A model generated the notes under the pieces. The model saw only the letters and a program-made list of their open reading frames with translations, had not been told where the DNA came from and ran no database searches. The translations under genes and the position numbers were made by a program. From JACKJA01 sp050297015 (GTDB lineage Bacteria > Pseudomonadota > Alphaproteobacteria > Micavibrionales > Micavibrionaceae): a stretch of 64,000 nucleotides of DNA. The stretch is from positions 62,001-126,000 of the forward strand of contig JBNKRZ010000023.1 in the NCBI GenBank assembly GCA_050297015.1. Reading direction: 5' to 3'. Positions 36,903 through 45,036 of this stretch are shown here, piece after piece. Numbering within the stretch: position 1 is the first letter of the stretch; every line of letters begins with the position of its first letter.

Positions 36903-38669
36903 ATGAGTATGCAGGATAAAAAATTTGACGTGATTGTTGTCGGCGGGGGACACGCGGGATGCGAAGCGGCCGCTGCGTCTGCGCGCATGGGCGCTAAAAC
37001 GGCGCTGGTCACACACAAGTTCGACACCATCGGCGCGATGTCCTGCAACCCCGCGATTGGCGGGCTGGGCAAGGGACATCTGGTGCGGGAAATCGACGCG
37101 CTTGACGGCGTGATGGGCCGGGTGACCGACCGGGCGGGAATCCAGTTCCGCATGCTCAATGCCTCCAAAGGTCCCGCCGTGCGCGGCCCGCGCAGCCAAG
37201 CCGACCGCAAACTCTACAAACAGGCAATGCAGGAGATTTTATCCGGCTATCCGAATCTGACAATTATCGAGAGCGCCGCGGAAGACTTGCTCCTTGACGA
37301 TGCGCAAAACATTACCGGTCTGGTTATGGTCTCCGGCGTAGAAATCACAGCGCCGTGCGTTGTTCTGACTACCGGAACTTTCCTGCGCGGCATTATTCAC
37401 CGCGGAGAAGAAACATGGCCCGCTGGACGGATTGGTGAAGAGCCGTCAAACAGCATGGGCAAAACGCTGGAACGATTGGGCTTGCCGCTGGGTCGCTTAA
37501 AGACAGGAACCCCGGCGCGACTCGATGGCCGAACGATCGACTGGGCGGCGCTGGATATGCAAAAAGCCGATGAAAATCCAGTGCCGTTTTCGTTCCTGAC
37601 CGACAAGATCACCGTCCCGCAAATCGAGTGCGGCATTACCTATACCAACGCCGCCACGCACAAAGCCATTCACGACAATATCGACCGCGCGCCGATGTAT
37701 TCCGGCCAGATTCAAAGCCGCGGCCCGCGCTATTGTCCCTCGATTGAGGATAAAGTCGTGCGCTTTGCCGACAAAGAGCGGCATCAAATATTTTTAGAGC
37801 CGGAGGGGCTGGACGATCACACGGTCTACCCAAACGGCATATCAACGTCGCTGCCCGTTGACGTACAGGACGCTATGCTCCACTCCATCATCGGTCTCGA
37901 AAAAATCGAAGTTATCGAATGGGGTTATGCCATCGAATATGATTATTGCGACCCGCGCGATTTAAAAGCAACGCTGGAGAACAAAAGAGTAGGGGGCTTG
38001 TTCCTCGCCGGACAGATCAACGGCACCACCGGTTATGAAGAGGCCGGAGCGCAAGGCTTGATGGCCGGGATCAATGCGGCTTTAAAATCCGGCGGCACGG
38101 GTAGCAGTGTTTCACGTGAAACATCGTTCGTGCTTGATCGGGCGGAGGCCTATATCGGCGTAATGATCGACGACCTCATTCACCGGGGGGCGCCGGAACC
38201 CTACCGCATGTTTACAAGCCGGGCAGAATACCGCTTGCGCCTGCGTGCGGATAATGCCGATCGCCGCCTAACCGACAGAGGATTAGCCATTGGCTGCGTC
38301 GGGACGGAACGCGCAAAAGCATGGACCGCCAAAAAAGATCTCCTTGCCACCGCTGAAAAAATAAAGCCGGAGGAATGGGAGTCCTTGCGCGCCGATATCC
38401 GTGAACAAATGGAATTCGACCGCATTTATGCGGGCTACATGGACCGTCACGACCGCGATATCGAAGCCTACCGCAAGGATGAAGCGCTCGAACTACCCGC
38501 CGATCTTGACTACGGCAAAGTCGGAAGCTTATCGAATGAAGTACGCCAACGCCTCGAAGAAGCCCGCCCCGTAACACTAGGGGCGGCCGGACGCATTCCC
38601 GGCGTCACACCCGCCGCCCTTGTGGCTCTGTTACAGCATGTAAGAAAAAAGAAGAAAGATGCCGCATGA
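36903..38669 (+). CDS. mnmG: tRNA uridine-5-carboxymethylaminomethyl modification enzyme MnmG
   Basis: 588 residues. FAD-dependent partner of MnmE. The dinucleotide-binding motif VVGGGHAGCEAA is at the N-terminus, SCNPAIGGLGKGHLVREIDALDG follows with the catalytic Cys, and GLFLAGQINGTTGYEEAG and the C-terminal helical domain (RIPGVTPAALVALL) are present. The frame extends to 36834, but MSMQDKKFDVIVVGGG starting at 36903 matches the family start; MQDKKF at 36909 is also possible. Contains parS site 2; overlaps rsmG by 4 bp. Confidence 0.97.
   Translation: MSMQDKKFDVIVVGGGHAGCEAAAASARMGAKTALVTHKFDTIGAMSCNPAIGGLGKGHLVREIDALDGVMGRVTDRAGIQFRMLNASKGPAVRGPRSQADRKLYKQAMQEILSGYPNLTIIESAAEDLLLDDAQNITGLVMVSGVEITAPCVVLTTGTFLRGIIHRGEETWPAGRIGEEPSNSMGKTLERLGLPLGRLKTGTPARLDGRTIDWAALDMQKADENPVPFSFLTDKITVPQIECGITYTNAATHKAIHDNIDRAPMYSGQIQSRGPRYCPSIEDKVVRFADKERHQIFLEPEGLDDHTVYPNGISTSLPVDVQDAMLHSIIGLEKIEVIEWGYAIEYDYCDPRDLKATLENKRVGGLFLAGQINGTTGYEEAGAQGLMAGINAALKSGGTGSSVSRETSFVLDRAEAYIGVMIDDLIHRGAPEPYRMFTSRAEYRLRLRADNADRRLTDRGLAIGCVGTERAKAWTAKKDLLATAEKIKPEEWESLRADIREQMEFDRIYAGYMDRHDRDIEAYRKDEALELPADLDYGKVGSLSNEVRQRLEEARPVTLGAAGRIPGVTPAALVALLQHVRKKKKDAA
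38108..38123. promoter_or_regulatory. parS: parS site 2 (in mnmG)
   Basis: Perfect TGTTTCACGTGAAACA, inside mnmG. Confidence 0.92.
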
Positions 38670-39280
38670 ATGTTTCACGTGAAACAATAGACAAGCTGAA
38701 AAGCTATGAGGCGCTCCTTCATAAGTGGCAAAAAGCGGTAAACCTCGTTAGCCCCAACACGCTCGGCGAATCGTGGGAACGCCATTTTGAAGACTCCCTT
38801 CAACTGACCGACCTTATACCGGAGGATACAAAAATTATCTTCGACCTCGGCAGTGGGGCGGGATTTCCCGGCATGGTTCTAGCCATCGCCCGCCCGGACA
38901 TGTCCGTTCACATGATCGAATCGGATAGCAAAAAATGTTCATTCCTTAAAACTGTTTCACGTGAAACATCGATGCCGGCAATAATCCACAACGAGCGGAT
39001 TGAAACGATTAAAACGGACATTATCCCCGACCTTATCACCGCACGGGCGCTGGCATCGCTGGATCAATTATTGGAATGGTGCCTGCCATGGACAACCGTG
39101 AACCCGGCGCTGACACTAGTTTTCCTGAAAGGTGAAAAAGCCGATCAGGAAATTATTGAGGCCGAAAAACACTTCGCGTTCTCCTATGAAAGCTTTCCCA
39201 GCAAAACAAATGAAAAAAGCGTTATTTTGCGCATAAAGGGGTTACAAAAACTTGACCCCGCGGACACAAATCCGGCATAG
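38666..39280 (+). CDS. rsmG: 16S rRNA (guanine-N7)-methyltransferase RsmG
   Basis: 204 residues. Methylates G527 of 16S rRNA. SAM-binding motif IIFDLGSGAGFPGMVLAIARPD (near 53-74) and the preceding WERHFEDSLQL segment are typical. It contains two parS sites, one overlapping codons 2-7 (MNVSRETI) and one in the middle (VSRETS). Starts with a 4-bp overlap with mnmG and is followed 49 bp later by parA, the standard origin-proximal order. Confidence 0.95.
   Translation: MNVSRETIDKLKSYEALLHKWQKAVNLVSPNTLGESWERHFEDSLQLTDLIPEDTKIIFDLGSGAGFPGMVLAIARPDMSVHMIESDSKKCSFLKTVSRETSMPAIIHNERIETIKTDIIPDLITARALASLDQLLEWCLPWTTVNPALTLVFLKGEKADQEIIEAEKHFAFSYESFPSKTNEKSVILRIKGLQKLDPADTNPA
38671..38686. promoter_or_regulatory. 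parS: parS site 3 (start of rsmG)
   Basis: Perfect TGTTTCACGTGAAACA, beginning 5 bp after the first base of rsmG. Confidence 0.92.
38953..38968. promoter_or_regulatory. parS: parS site 4 (in rsmG)
   Basis: Perfect TGTTTCACGTGAAACA, inside rsmG. Confidence 0.92.
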
Positions 39281-39329
39281 TCAGATTTAGATTCCCAAAC
39301 GTTATATATTTTGTTTTCAGGGTGACCCC

Positions 39330-40193
39330 ATGATAAAAAAACCGTCGCGCTATCCGCTGACAAAACAGCGGGAAAGACACTCTTCTTCCCTTTCTACCGG
39401 CCAAATGCCGCGGATTCTCTCCGTCGCCAATCAAAAGGGCGGTGTTGGGAAAACCACAACAGCCGTCAATCTGGCCACGGCGTTATGCGCCGTCGGCAAA
39501 CGGGTTTTGCTGGTTGATCTCGACCCACAGGGTAACGCCTCCACAGGTTTGGGCGTCAAACGCGCCTCTATCCAAAAAAGCATCTACGATGTGATATTCG
39601 GAGAAGTGCCCGTTATAGACACAGTGCTAAAAACCAAAGTGCCGGGTCTTTCAATCGTGCCGTCATCCATTCACCTATCCGGTGCAGAGATCGAGCTCGT
39701 CACCGCCGAGCGCCGGGAATTCCGCCTGCGCGAAGCTCTGCGCCAACCGCTGCCTTACGACTATGTGATTATTGACTGCCCGCCCTCACTAAACTTGCTA
39801 ACGCTCAACGCGATGATTACGACGGATGCAATCGTGGTGCCGCTGCAATGTGAGTTTTATGCATTGGAGGGCCTCTCGCACCTAACCAAAACCATTGAGC
39901 GCGTACGTAAACACTACAACCCCAATCTGGAAATCCACGGTGTTTTGCTCACCATGTTCGACAAACGCAACAATCTGTCCGGCATGGTCGCCAGCGATGT
40001 ACGTGATTTCTTCGGTGAGAAAGTCTATAAAACCGTTATTCCGCGGAATGTGCGTATCTCCGAAGCGCCATCTTATGGCTTGCCGGCGATTGTCTATGAC
40101 ATGCGTTGCCCCGGATCGGAAGCTTACATTCATCTTGCCAGTGAAGTGCTCAAGCGCGAACGGCAAATCCTCAAAACAGCGAAAGCGGCATAA
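39330..40193 (+). CDS. parA: Chromosome partitioning ATPase ParA (Soj)
   Basis: 287 residues. Deviant Walker A QKGGVGKTTTAVNLA near residues 35-49, Walker A' segment VLLVDLDPQGNAST and Walker B VIIDCPPSLNLLTLNA identify chromosomal ParA. It moves ParB-parS complexes during segregation. Start 39330 has AGGGTG nearby and gives an N-terminal basic extension of 25 residues; ATG 39405 (MPRILSVANQKGG) would give the minimal form. parB follows with a 2-bp gap. Confidence 0.96.
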   Translation: MIKKPSRYPLTKQRERHSSSLSTGQMPRILSVANQKGGVGKTTTAVNLATALCAVGKRVLLVDLDPQGNASTGLGVKRASIQKSIYDVIFGEVPVIDTVLKTKVPGLSIVPSSIHLSGAEIELVTAERREFRLREALRQPLPYDYVIIDCPPSLNLLTLNAMITTDAIVVPLQCEFYALEGLSHLTKTIERVRKHYNPNLEIHGVLLTMFDKRNNLSGMVASDVRDFFGEKVYKTVIPRNVRISEAPSYGLPAIVYDMRCPGSEAYIHLASEVLKRERQILKTAKAA

Positions 40194-40195
40194 CA

Positions 40196-41170
40196 ATGAT
40201 GGTTGATAATTTTGACGACGATATGGATGAAATCCTGACCGGAGAATCCAAAGAAGAAACTGAAAAAGAGGACCTGAATCCCAAAAAGCGCGGGTTAGGG
40301 CGTGGCCTGTCGGCTTTGTTTGATGACGATGAAGAGGAACTCTACCCGTTCCCCAATAACGGCGCGTTAGAAACATCAACAACAAACGCCGGACGACGCA
40401 CCATTGGCATAGACCAGCTGGAACCCGGACCGTTCCAGCCGCGGCAATATATCAATCACGACACGATCAACGAGCTAGCCGAATCGATTGCCGTTCACGG
40501 CGTCCTCCAGCCGCTTCTGGTTCGAGAAAAACCGGACGTGCCGGACATGTTCCAGATCATCGCAGGAGAACGCCGCTGGCATGCATCCCAAAAAGCACAA
40601 CTCCACGAAGTCCCCGTGATTGTTAAGGATTTGAGTGATGAAGCGGCAATGGAAATTGCCCTGATTGAAAACCTGCAACGGGAAGATTTAAACGCGCTGG
40701 ACGAAGCGGAGGGCTATCAACGCCTTATGAGCGAATACGGCCATACACAAGAAAAACTAGCCGCTGCTCTAGGAAAAAGCCGTTCTCACATTGCGAACAT
40801 AACACGCCTTTTAACCCTGCCGCCCAGTGTACAGTTATTCCTGCGGCAGGATAAGATATCTGCCGGGCATGCCCGCGCCCTGATCACAGCAGAAGACCCT
40901 GAAGCTATCGCAAAAACTGTTATAAATCATGGGCTTAGCGTTCGCGAAACGGAAAAGCTTGTCGCCGGGGAAAAAGAAAAACCCGCAAAAGAAAAGAAAA
41001 AAGCGCCCGTTAAGGATACCGATACGCGGGCCTTGGAAGCCGACCTTTCCGCCGCACTCGGCATGAAGGTCACGATTGATGCCAAAGGCAAGAGCGGTAC
41101 ACTTAAGGTGGCTTTCAAAGACCTAGACCAGCTTGACGAACTAATGCATCGCCTGTCCCACCGCCCGTAA
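40196..41170 (+). CDS. parB: Chromosome partitioning protein ParB (Spo0J)
   Basis: 324 residues. An acidic N-terminus leads into KRGLGRGLSALF, which carries the ParA-stimulating arginine-rich patch. The CTP-binding ParB domain has the GERRWHASQ box near 124-132, the helix-turn-helix that reads parS follows (YGHTQEKLAAALGKSRSHIANI), and the C-terminal dimerisation domain closes the protein. Four canonical parS sites lie 1.2-5 kb upstream, so the cognate centromere is present in the window. Confidence 0.96.
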   Translation: MMVDNFDDDMDEILTGESKEETEKEDLNPKKRGLGRGLSALFDDDEEELYPFPNNGALETSTTNAGRRTIGIDQLEPGPFQPRQYINHDTINELAESIAVHGVLQPLLVREKPDVPDMFQIIAGERRWHASQKAQLHEVPVIVKDLSDEAAMEIALIENLQREDLNALDEAEGYQRLMSEYGHTQEKLAAALGKSRSHIANITRLLTLPPSVQLFLRQDKISAGHARALITAEDPEAIAKTVINHGLSVRETEKLVAGEKEKPAKEKKKAPVKDTDTRALEADLSAALGMKVTIDAKGKSGTLKVAFKDLDQLDELMHRLSHRP

Positions 41171-41207
41171 ATGGCGCGTTATAAGCGACAATATGGAATC
41201 TTGTTAT

Positions 41208-41645
41208 TCACTTGGCCAAGGAGCGCAACATCCATGCCGCCTTTTCGTGAACAGTCATACGTCCGATCAGCAAATCGGCAGTAACTTCATCATTAGCCTC
41301 CTGCGCCGCTTTCAGCGATGGTTTCATGCTATCGGCAATCGCCGCATTATCATCTGCCAGGATTTTTACCATCGCTGTGGCCTCCGGCGTTTCCCCGGCT
41401 TCTTTCAACGAAGACGCTTTATCAATATCAGCCCAGCTGTTCGGTGCATAAGCCCCCAGCGTGCGGATGCGCTCGGCAATTTCATCCGTCGCATTCCACA
41501 GCTCTGTATATTGCTCCATAAACAGATCGTGCAGTGCTTTGAACTGCGGTCCCTCAACATTCCAGTGAAAAGAGTGCGTTTTAAAATAAAGAATAAACGT
41601 ATTGGCCAGCGTTTTATTCAACCCATCAATTACCGGATTTCCCAT
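41208..41645 (-). CDS. dps: Dps-family DNA-binding ferritin-like protein
   Basis: 145 residues. The ferroxidase motif THSFHWNVEGPQFKALHDLF with downstream D-E residues (WNATDEIAERI) is that of Dps, which stores iron and protects DNA under stress. The open frame extends to 41708, but AAGGAG lies 7 bases before ATG 41645, and MGNPVIDGLNKTLANT is the usual N-terminus. Convergent with parB. No long basic N-terminal tail, so DNA binding may be weak. Confidence 0.94.
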   Translation of the reverse strand: MGNPVIDGLNKTLANTFILYFKTHSFHWNVEGPQFKALHDLFMEQYTELWNATDEIAERIRTLGAYAPNSWADIDKASSLKEAGETPEATAMVKILADDNAAIADSMKPSLKAAQEANDEVTADLLIGRMTVHEKAAWMLRSLAK

Positions 41646-41723
41646 GCTTATACTCCTTTGTATCTGTTTTGTATCTGTGCCGTCCCGCGATAAAAGATTA
41701 TACGCCATACAGATAAAAATGGA

Positions 41724-42326
41724 TCACTCCTCAAAATCACCGCCACGGGAGGGAGGAGGGCGCTGTGTGACGATGCGGCCTGCGCCGCTGCCGCTGGGCC
41801 CTAAGCCGGGCGCTGATGGGCCGCGTGGCGCGGCCTGCGGGGAGGCTTCCAACGTGCGCTGACGAGCCAATTGCGGCGCGAATTGAAGCACGGCGCTGTT
41901 CATCCCACTCATCACACCATGGGAAAGTTTTTCATCACCCAAATCATCACGATGGATAGGCTGCCCGGTTTGAGCCTGCCGAAGAAAATATTCAAAAGCA
42001 CTTACGGAAGCGCCAGCCTGCCGGGACATAGTGCCACTACCGACACCGCCAAACGGCTCCTCAAGCAAAACCAGCGGTACTTGCTGTACATCGGTAAGCT
42101 GCTTTTGCTCTAAGATCCCGATATGCAACTGCGCCAGGTGCGTTAAACAAACGCTGTAATCAACTTCAACCGGGATATTGAGCGCCAACGAATCCATATC
42201 GCTCAGCTCCAGCGTTAGCGTATATGTTTCGGAGTCATACAAAGCCGCCGCCACAGGACAAGGAAATGCCTTATCTGCGACCAAACAAGCATCACCATCT
42301 TTGCCAAACAAAAGGTCTATATTCAC
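41724..42326 (-). CDS. Unknown protein, 200 residues
   Basis: Family not recognised. The GTG start is at 42326, with AAAGGGTG a few bases upstream. Residues 1-~95 look like a compact alpha/beta domain (YTLTLELSDMDSLALNIPVEVDYSVCL then helix and VPLVLLEEPFGG). The rest is Gln/Ala-rich, then a glycine/proline-rich tail ending RIVTQRPPPSRGGDFEE, probably disordered. No signal peptide or membrane segment. Lies 78 bp after the dps start on the same strand and divergent from asnB; no functional clue from neighbours. Confidence 0.65.
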   Translation of the reverse strand: MNIDLLFGKDGDACLVADKAFPCPVAAALYDSETYTLTLELSDMDSLALNIPVEVDYSVCLTHLAQLHIGILEQKQLTDVQQVPLVLLEEPFGGVGSGTMSRQAGASVSAFEYFLRQAQTGQPIHRDDLGDEKLSHGVMSGMNSAVLQFAPQLARQRTLEASPQAAPRGPSAPGLGPSGSGAGRIVTQRPPPSRGGDFEE

Positions 42327-42411
42327 ATTGCACCCTTTAATATCTATACAAGGCCGTTTCCAAGGTTATACTCTAGCATAAAAGAAATTTGATAAGGTTA
42401 ATATAAAACTC

Positions 42412-44349
42412 ATGTGCGGTATAACAGGATTTTTTGAAACGAGCGCGCTACATAACACAGCAGAGCAAGCGGCCATTGGCCGTACCATGACTGACACTAT
42501 CGCCCATCGCGGACCCGATGACGAAGGGCTATGGCAGGACCCGGACCTACCGTTACTGCTGGGGCATAGGCGGCTTGCCATTATTGATCTCTCCGCAGAC
42601 GGGCATCAGCCTATGCCCTCCACCAGTGGGCGTTATGTTATTGTTTTTAATGGTGAAATCTATAATTTCCAAAGCTTGAGACAAACATTGGAAGATGCCG
42701 GACACCCCACAAAAAGCCGTTCGGATACCGCCGTACTTCTAACCGCGATCGACCATTGGGGCTTAAACGAGACCCTGCAAAAGTTAAAGGGCATGTTTGC
42801 CTTTGTCTTGTGGGACAAGAAAGAGAAAACGCTACACCTGATCCGCGATAGGATCGGTAAAAAACCGCTTTATGTCGGCTGGGCCGGAAAAACCCTCCTG
42901 TTCGGCTCGGAACTGAAGGCCTTCAAGGCGCACCCTGATTTTAGTGCGAAAATCAACCGGGATGCGCTGGCGCTATATATGCGTTATGCCTGCGTCCCCG
43001 CACCCTACAGCATTTACGAAAATGTATGGCAACTTCTGCCGGGCTGCCGCATTACACTCAAGACGGATACTCTGAAAGCCGGGCAAGATATGGCAGCCCT
43101 GATGGAGCCTTACTGGCATTTACCCCGCATCGTTGAAGAATCGCGCCACCATGCCAAACCCCAAACAGATAAAGACGCCATCGACAATTTTGAAGCCCTC
43201 TTGGAAGAATGCGTGCGCGAACGCATGGTCTCGGACGTTCCCTTGGGTGCCTTTTTATCAGGCGGCATTGATTCGTCTGCCATCACGGCCCTGATGCAAA
43301 AAAACGCCGGCCGCCGCGTGACCAGCTTTTCAATCGGCTTTGATGAAGCCGGATTCGATGAGGCCGCACACGCTCGTAAAATCGCCGCACATCTCGGCAC
43401 AAACCATCATGAACTTTACATCACGCCACAGGCTGCACGTGATATTATTCCCTCTCTACCCACTATTTACGACGAGCCCTTTGCCGATGCCTCTCAAATC
43501 CCGACTTACCTTGTTTCACGCTTTGCCCGCGAGCAAGTGACAGTTGCGCTCTCCGGGGATGGCGGAGATGAAATGCTCGGCGGTTATTTGCGCCATTACG
43601 CTACACCGCAAATCTGGAAAAAAATCGGCTGGATGCCTCCGGCTATGCGGCGCGCTCTGGCAGGCAGTATTACGGCTTTATCGGCCGATCGTTGGGACAA
43701 GCTCGCCCCGCATCACCCACAATTCGGCGAACGGCTGTACAAGGTCGCTGAAATCCTGCCCCTGGGGAAAGCAGAGGATATTTACGCACACCTGACCAGT
43801 CAATGGACAGCACCGGAAACGCTGGTCAAAGACGGGCATGAACCTCTCATTCCCCTTATGGATCCCGCTTGGCAACCGAAAAACTTAAGCTTTGCTGAAC
43901 GCATGATGGTGGGCGATGCGCTGTCTTATCTGCCGCACGACGTTTTAACCAAAGTGGACCGGGCTTCGATGGCCGTGGCATTGGAAGTGCGCGCTCCCTT
44001 GCTCGATCACCGGGTTTTTGAATATTGCTGGACCCTGCCGGAATCCATGAAAATCCGCAACGGACAAGGTAAATGGCTGTTGCGGCAGGTTCTCGCGCGG
44101 CATGTGCCGGAATCACTGTTCGAACGGCCCAAACAAGGCTTTACCATACCGATAGGAGAATGGCTGCGCGGCTCTCTTAAAGACTGGGCGGAAGACTTAC
44201 TGTCTGTATCCGGGTTGAGAGAGCAGGGATATTTAAACCATGAGCTTGTCCGCACCACGTGGAAAGATCATCTGAACGGCCGCGGCCGTCATGCTCACAA
44301 ACTCTGGACTGTTTTGATGTTCCAGCAATGGCTGAAAGCGCAAAAATAG
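42412..44349 (+). CDS. asnB: Asparagine synthase-like amidotransferase (AsnB family)
   Basis: 645 residues. N-terminal glutaminase domain with catalytic Cys2 (MCGITGFFE), RGPDDEG and FNGEIYNF; C-terminal ATP-PPase domain with the PP-loop LSGGIDSSAITALM near 282 and ALSGDGGDEMLGGYLRHY. The reaction is glutamine-dependent amidation, normally of aspartate. In exopolysaccharide clusters linked to exosortase systems close relatives are thought to modify sugars or other substrates. Position at the edge of this EPS locus supports that; free asparagine synthesis is the alternative. Confidence 0.9.
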   Translation: MCGITGFFETSALHNTAEQAAIGRTMTDTIAHRGPDDEGLWQDPDLPLLLGHRRLAIIDLSADGHQPMPSTSGRYVIVFNGEIYNFQSLRQTLEDAGHPTKSRSDTAVLLTAIDHWGLNETLQKLKGMFAFVLWDKKEKTLHLIRDRIGKKPLYVGWAGKTLLFGSELKAFKAHPDFSAKINRDALALYMRYACVPAPYSIYENVWQLLPGCRITLKTDTLKAGQDMAALMEPYWHLPRIVEESRHHAKPQTDKDAIDNFEALLEECVRERMVSDVPLGAFLSGGIDSSAITALMQKNAGRRVTSFSIGFDEAGFDEAAHARKIAAHLGTNHHELYITPQAARDIIPSLPTIYDEPFADASQIPTYLVSRFAREQVTVALSGDGGDEMLGGYLRHYATPQIWKKIGWMPPAMRRALAGSITALSADRWDKLAPHHPQFGERLYKVAEILPLGKAEDIYAHLTSQWTAPETLVKDGHEPLIPLMDPAWQPKNLSFAERMMVGDALSYLPHDVLTKVDRASMAVALEVRAPLLDHRVFEYCWTLPESMKIRNGQGKWLLRQVLARHVPESLFERPKQGFTIPIGEWLRGSLKDWAEDLLSVSGLREQGYLNHELVRTTWKDHLNGRGRHAHKLWTVLMFQQWLKAQK

Positions 44350-44612
44350 CTATCAGAGCCTATCTAATGTCATGCGAAAAAGCGCACGCCCCGGCATATT
44401 GCAGGACAAATACATGGCACTGTTTGGTGGATAAACATTTTGTCGTCGATGGCGTAGCTGTAATTGCGCAGCAGCCTGATGCTTCCGAGATAGTCCATTA
44501 ACACCCTCTTTTTTCCTGCTCATACGGCCCTCTTATTATTGCTTATTGATTAAGCTTATATAGCAAAAGAATCTACATTACGTCAAACAATTACGCTACC
44601 CTTCCAGTCCTC

Positions 44613-44646
44613 AAAAAAGAAAGCCGCCCTGTGAAGGAACGGCTTT
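44613..44646 (-). terminator. Intrinsic terminator on minus strand
   Basis: 7-bp stem AAAGCCG/CGGCTTT (44620-44626 with 44640-44646), 13-base loop, followed on the minus strand by CTTTTTT. It lies 26 bp after the 19-codon ORF. Confidence 0.75.
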
Positions 44647-44672
44647 GTCTTTATAAACGTTCTGGACAAAAA

Positions 44673-44732
44673 TTAATTCATAACCAGAACATACAGGCCG
44701 ATAATCGTGACCCATACAGCAATATGCAACAT
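44673..44732 (-). CDS. Candidate 19-residue membrane peptide
   Basis: ATG 44732 opens a frame for MLHIAVWVTIIGLYVLVMN, almost entirely hydrophobic and long enough for one membrane helix. GGGTG lies about 11 bases upstream, a weak ribosome binding site. A clear terminator follows on the same strand and a symmetric hairpin with T runs lies 51 bp upstream, so a short separate transcript is plausible. Comparable peptides act as small subunits of membrane complexes or as toxins; no partner is visible, and the ORF could be chance. Confidence 0.35.
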   Translation of the reverse strand: MLHIAVWVTIIGLYVLVMN

Positions 44733-44783
44733 TGTCTACACACCCTTTGTTTCTATTAGCCGTTCGTCCACCACCCGTGTTCG

Positions 44784-44834
44784 CAAAAAAAGAAGCGCTC
44801 ACTGGCGCGAACCTACGCCTAGCTTCTTTTTTTG
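44784..44834. terminator. Symmetric 13-bp hairpin with T runs on both strands
   Basis: CAAAAAAAGAAGC (44784-44796) pairs perfectly with GCTTCTTTTTTTG (44822-44834) around a 25-base loop. Either strand gives a stem with a seven-T arm. It could be a bidirectional terminator. Confidence 0.5.
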
Positions 44835-45036
44835 TAAAGACAAATTTCACAATTTAGAAAGAAAAGTTCAAAAACGTGCAGAACTATAAAACACAATATC
44901 CGATCTTGCCACACACCACACAAAAATGACCAAAATGCCGCAGCGCATCATATAAAGTTTGCAATTATTATGGAATAACAGTATAAATCCTGCAACCTTG
45001 GCACGTTAACAGACGGTATCATGAGCGGACACAGCA

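Larger units (their letters stand above)
44350..45036. other. Intergenic region with short candidate genes and hairpins
   Basis: Mostly AT-rich. The minus strand holds a short frame at 44370-44498 (42 codons, start preceded by AGAGGG), overlapped by another with similarly good ribosome binding site, so neither is called. 44613-44646 is a minus-strand terminator, 44673-44732 a tiny hydrophobic ORF and 44784-44834 a large hairpin, each listed separately. 44835-45036 is AT-rich and presumably contains the promoter of the sugar transferase gene. Confidence 0.5.

Noticed and set aside
44370..44498. 42-codon minus-strand ORF with AGAGGG ribosome binding site
   Set aside because: A second frame with an equally good ribosome binding site overlaps it, and neither protein has recognisable features.
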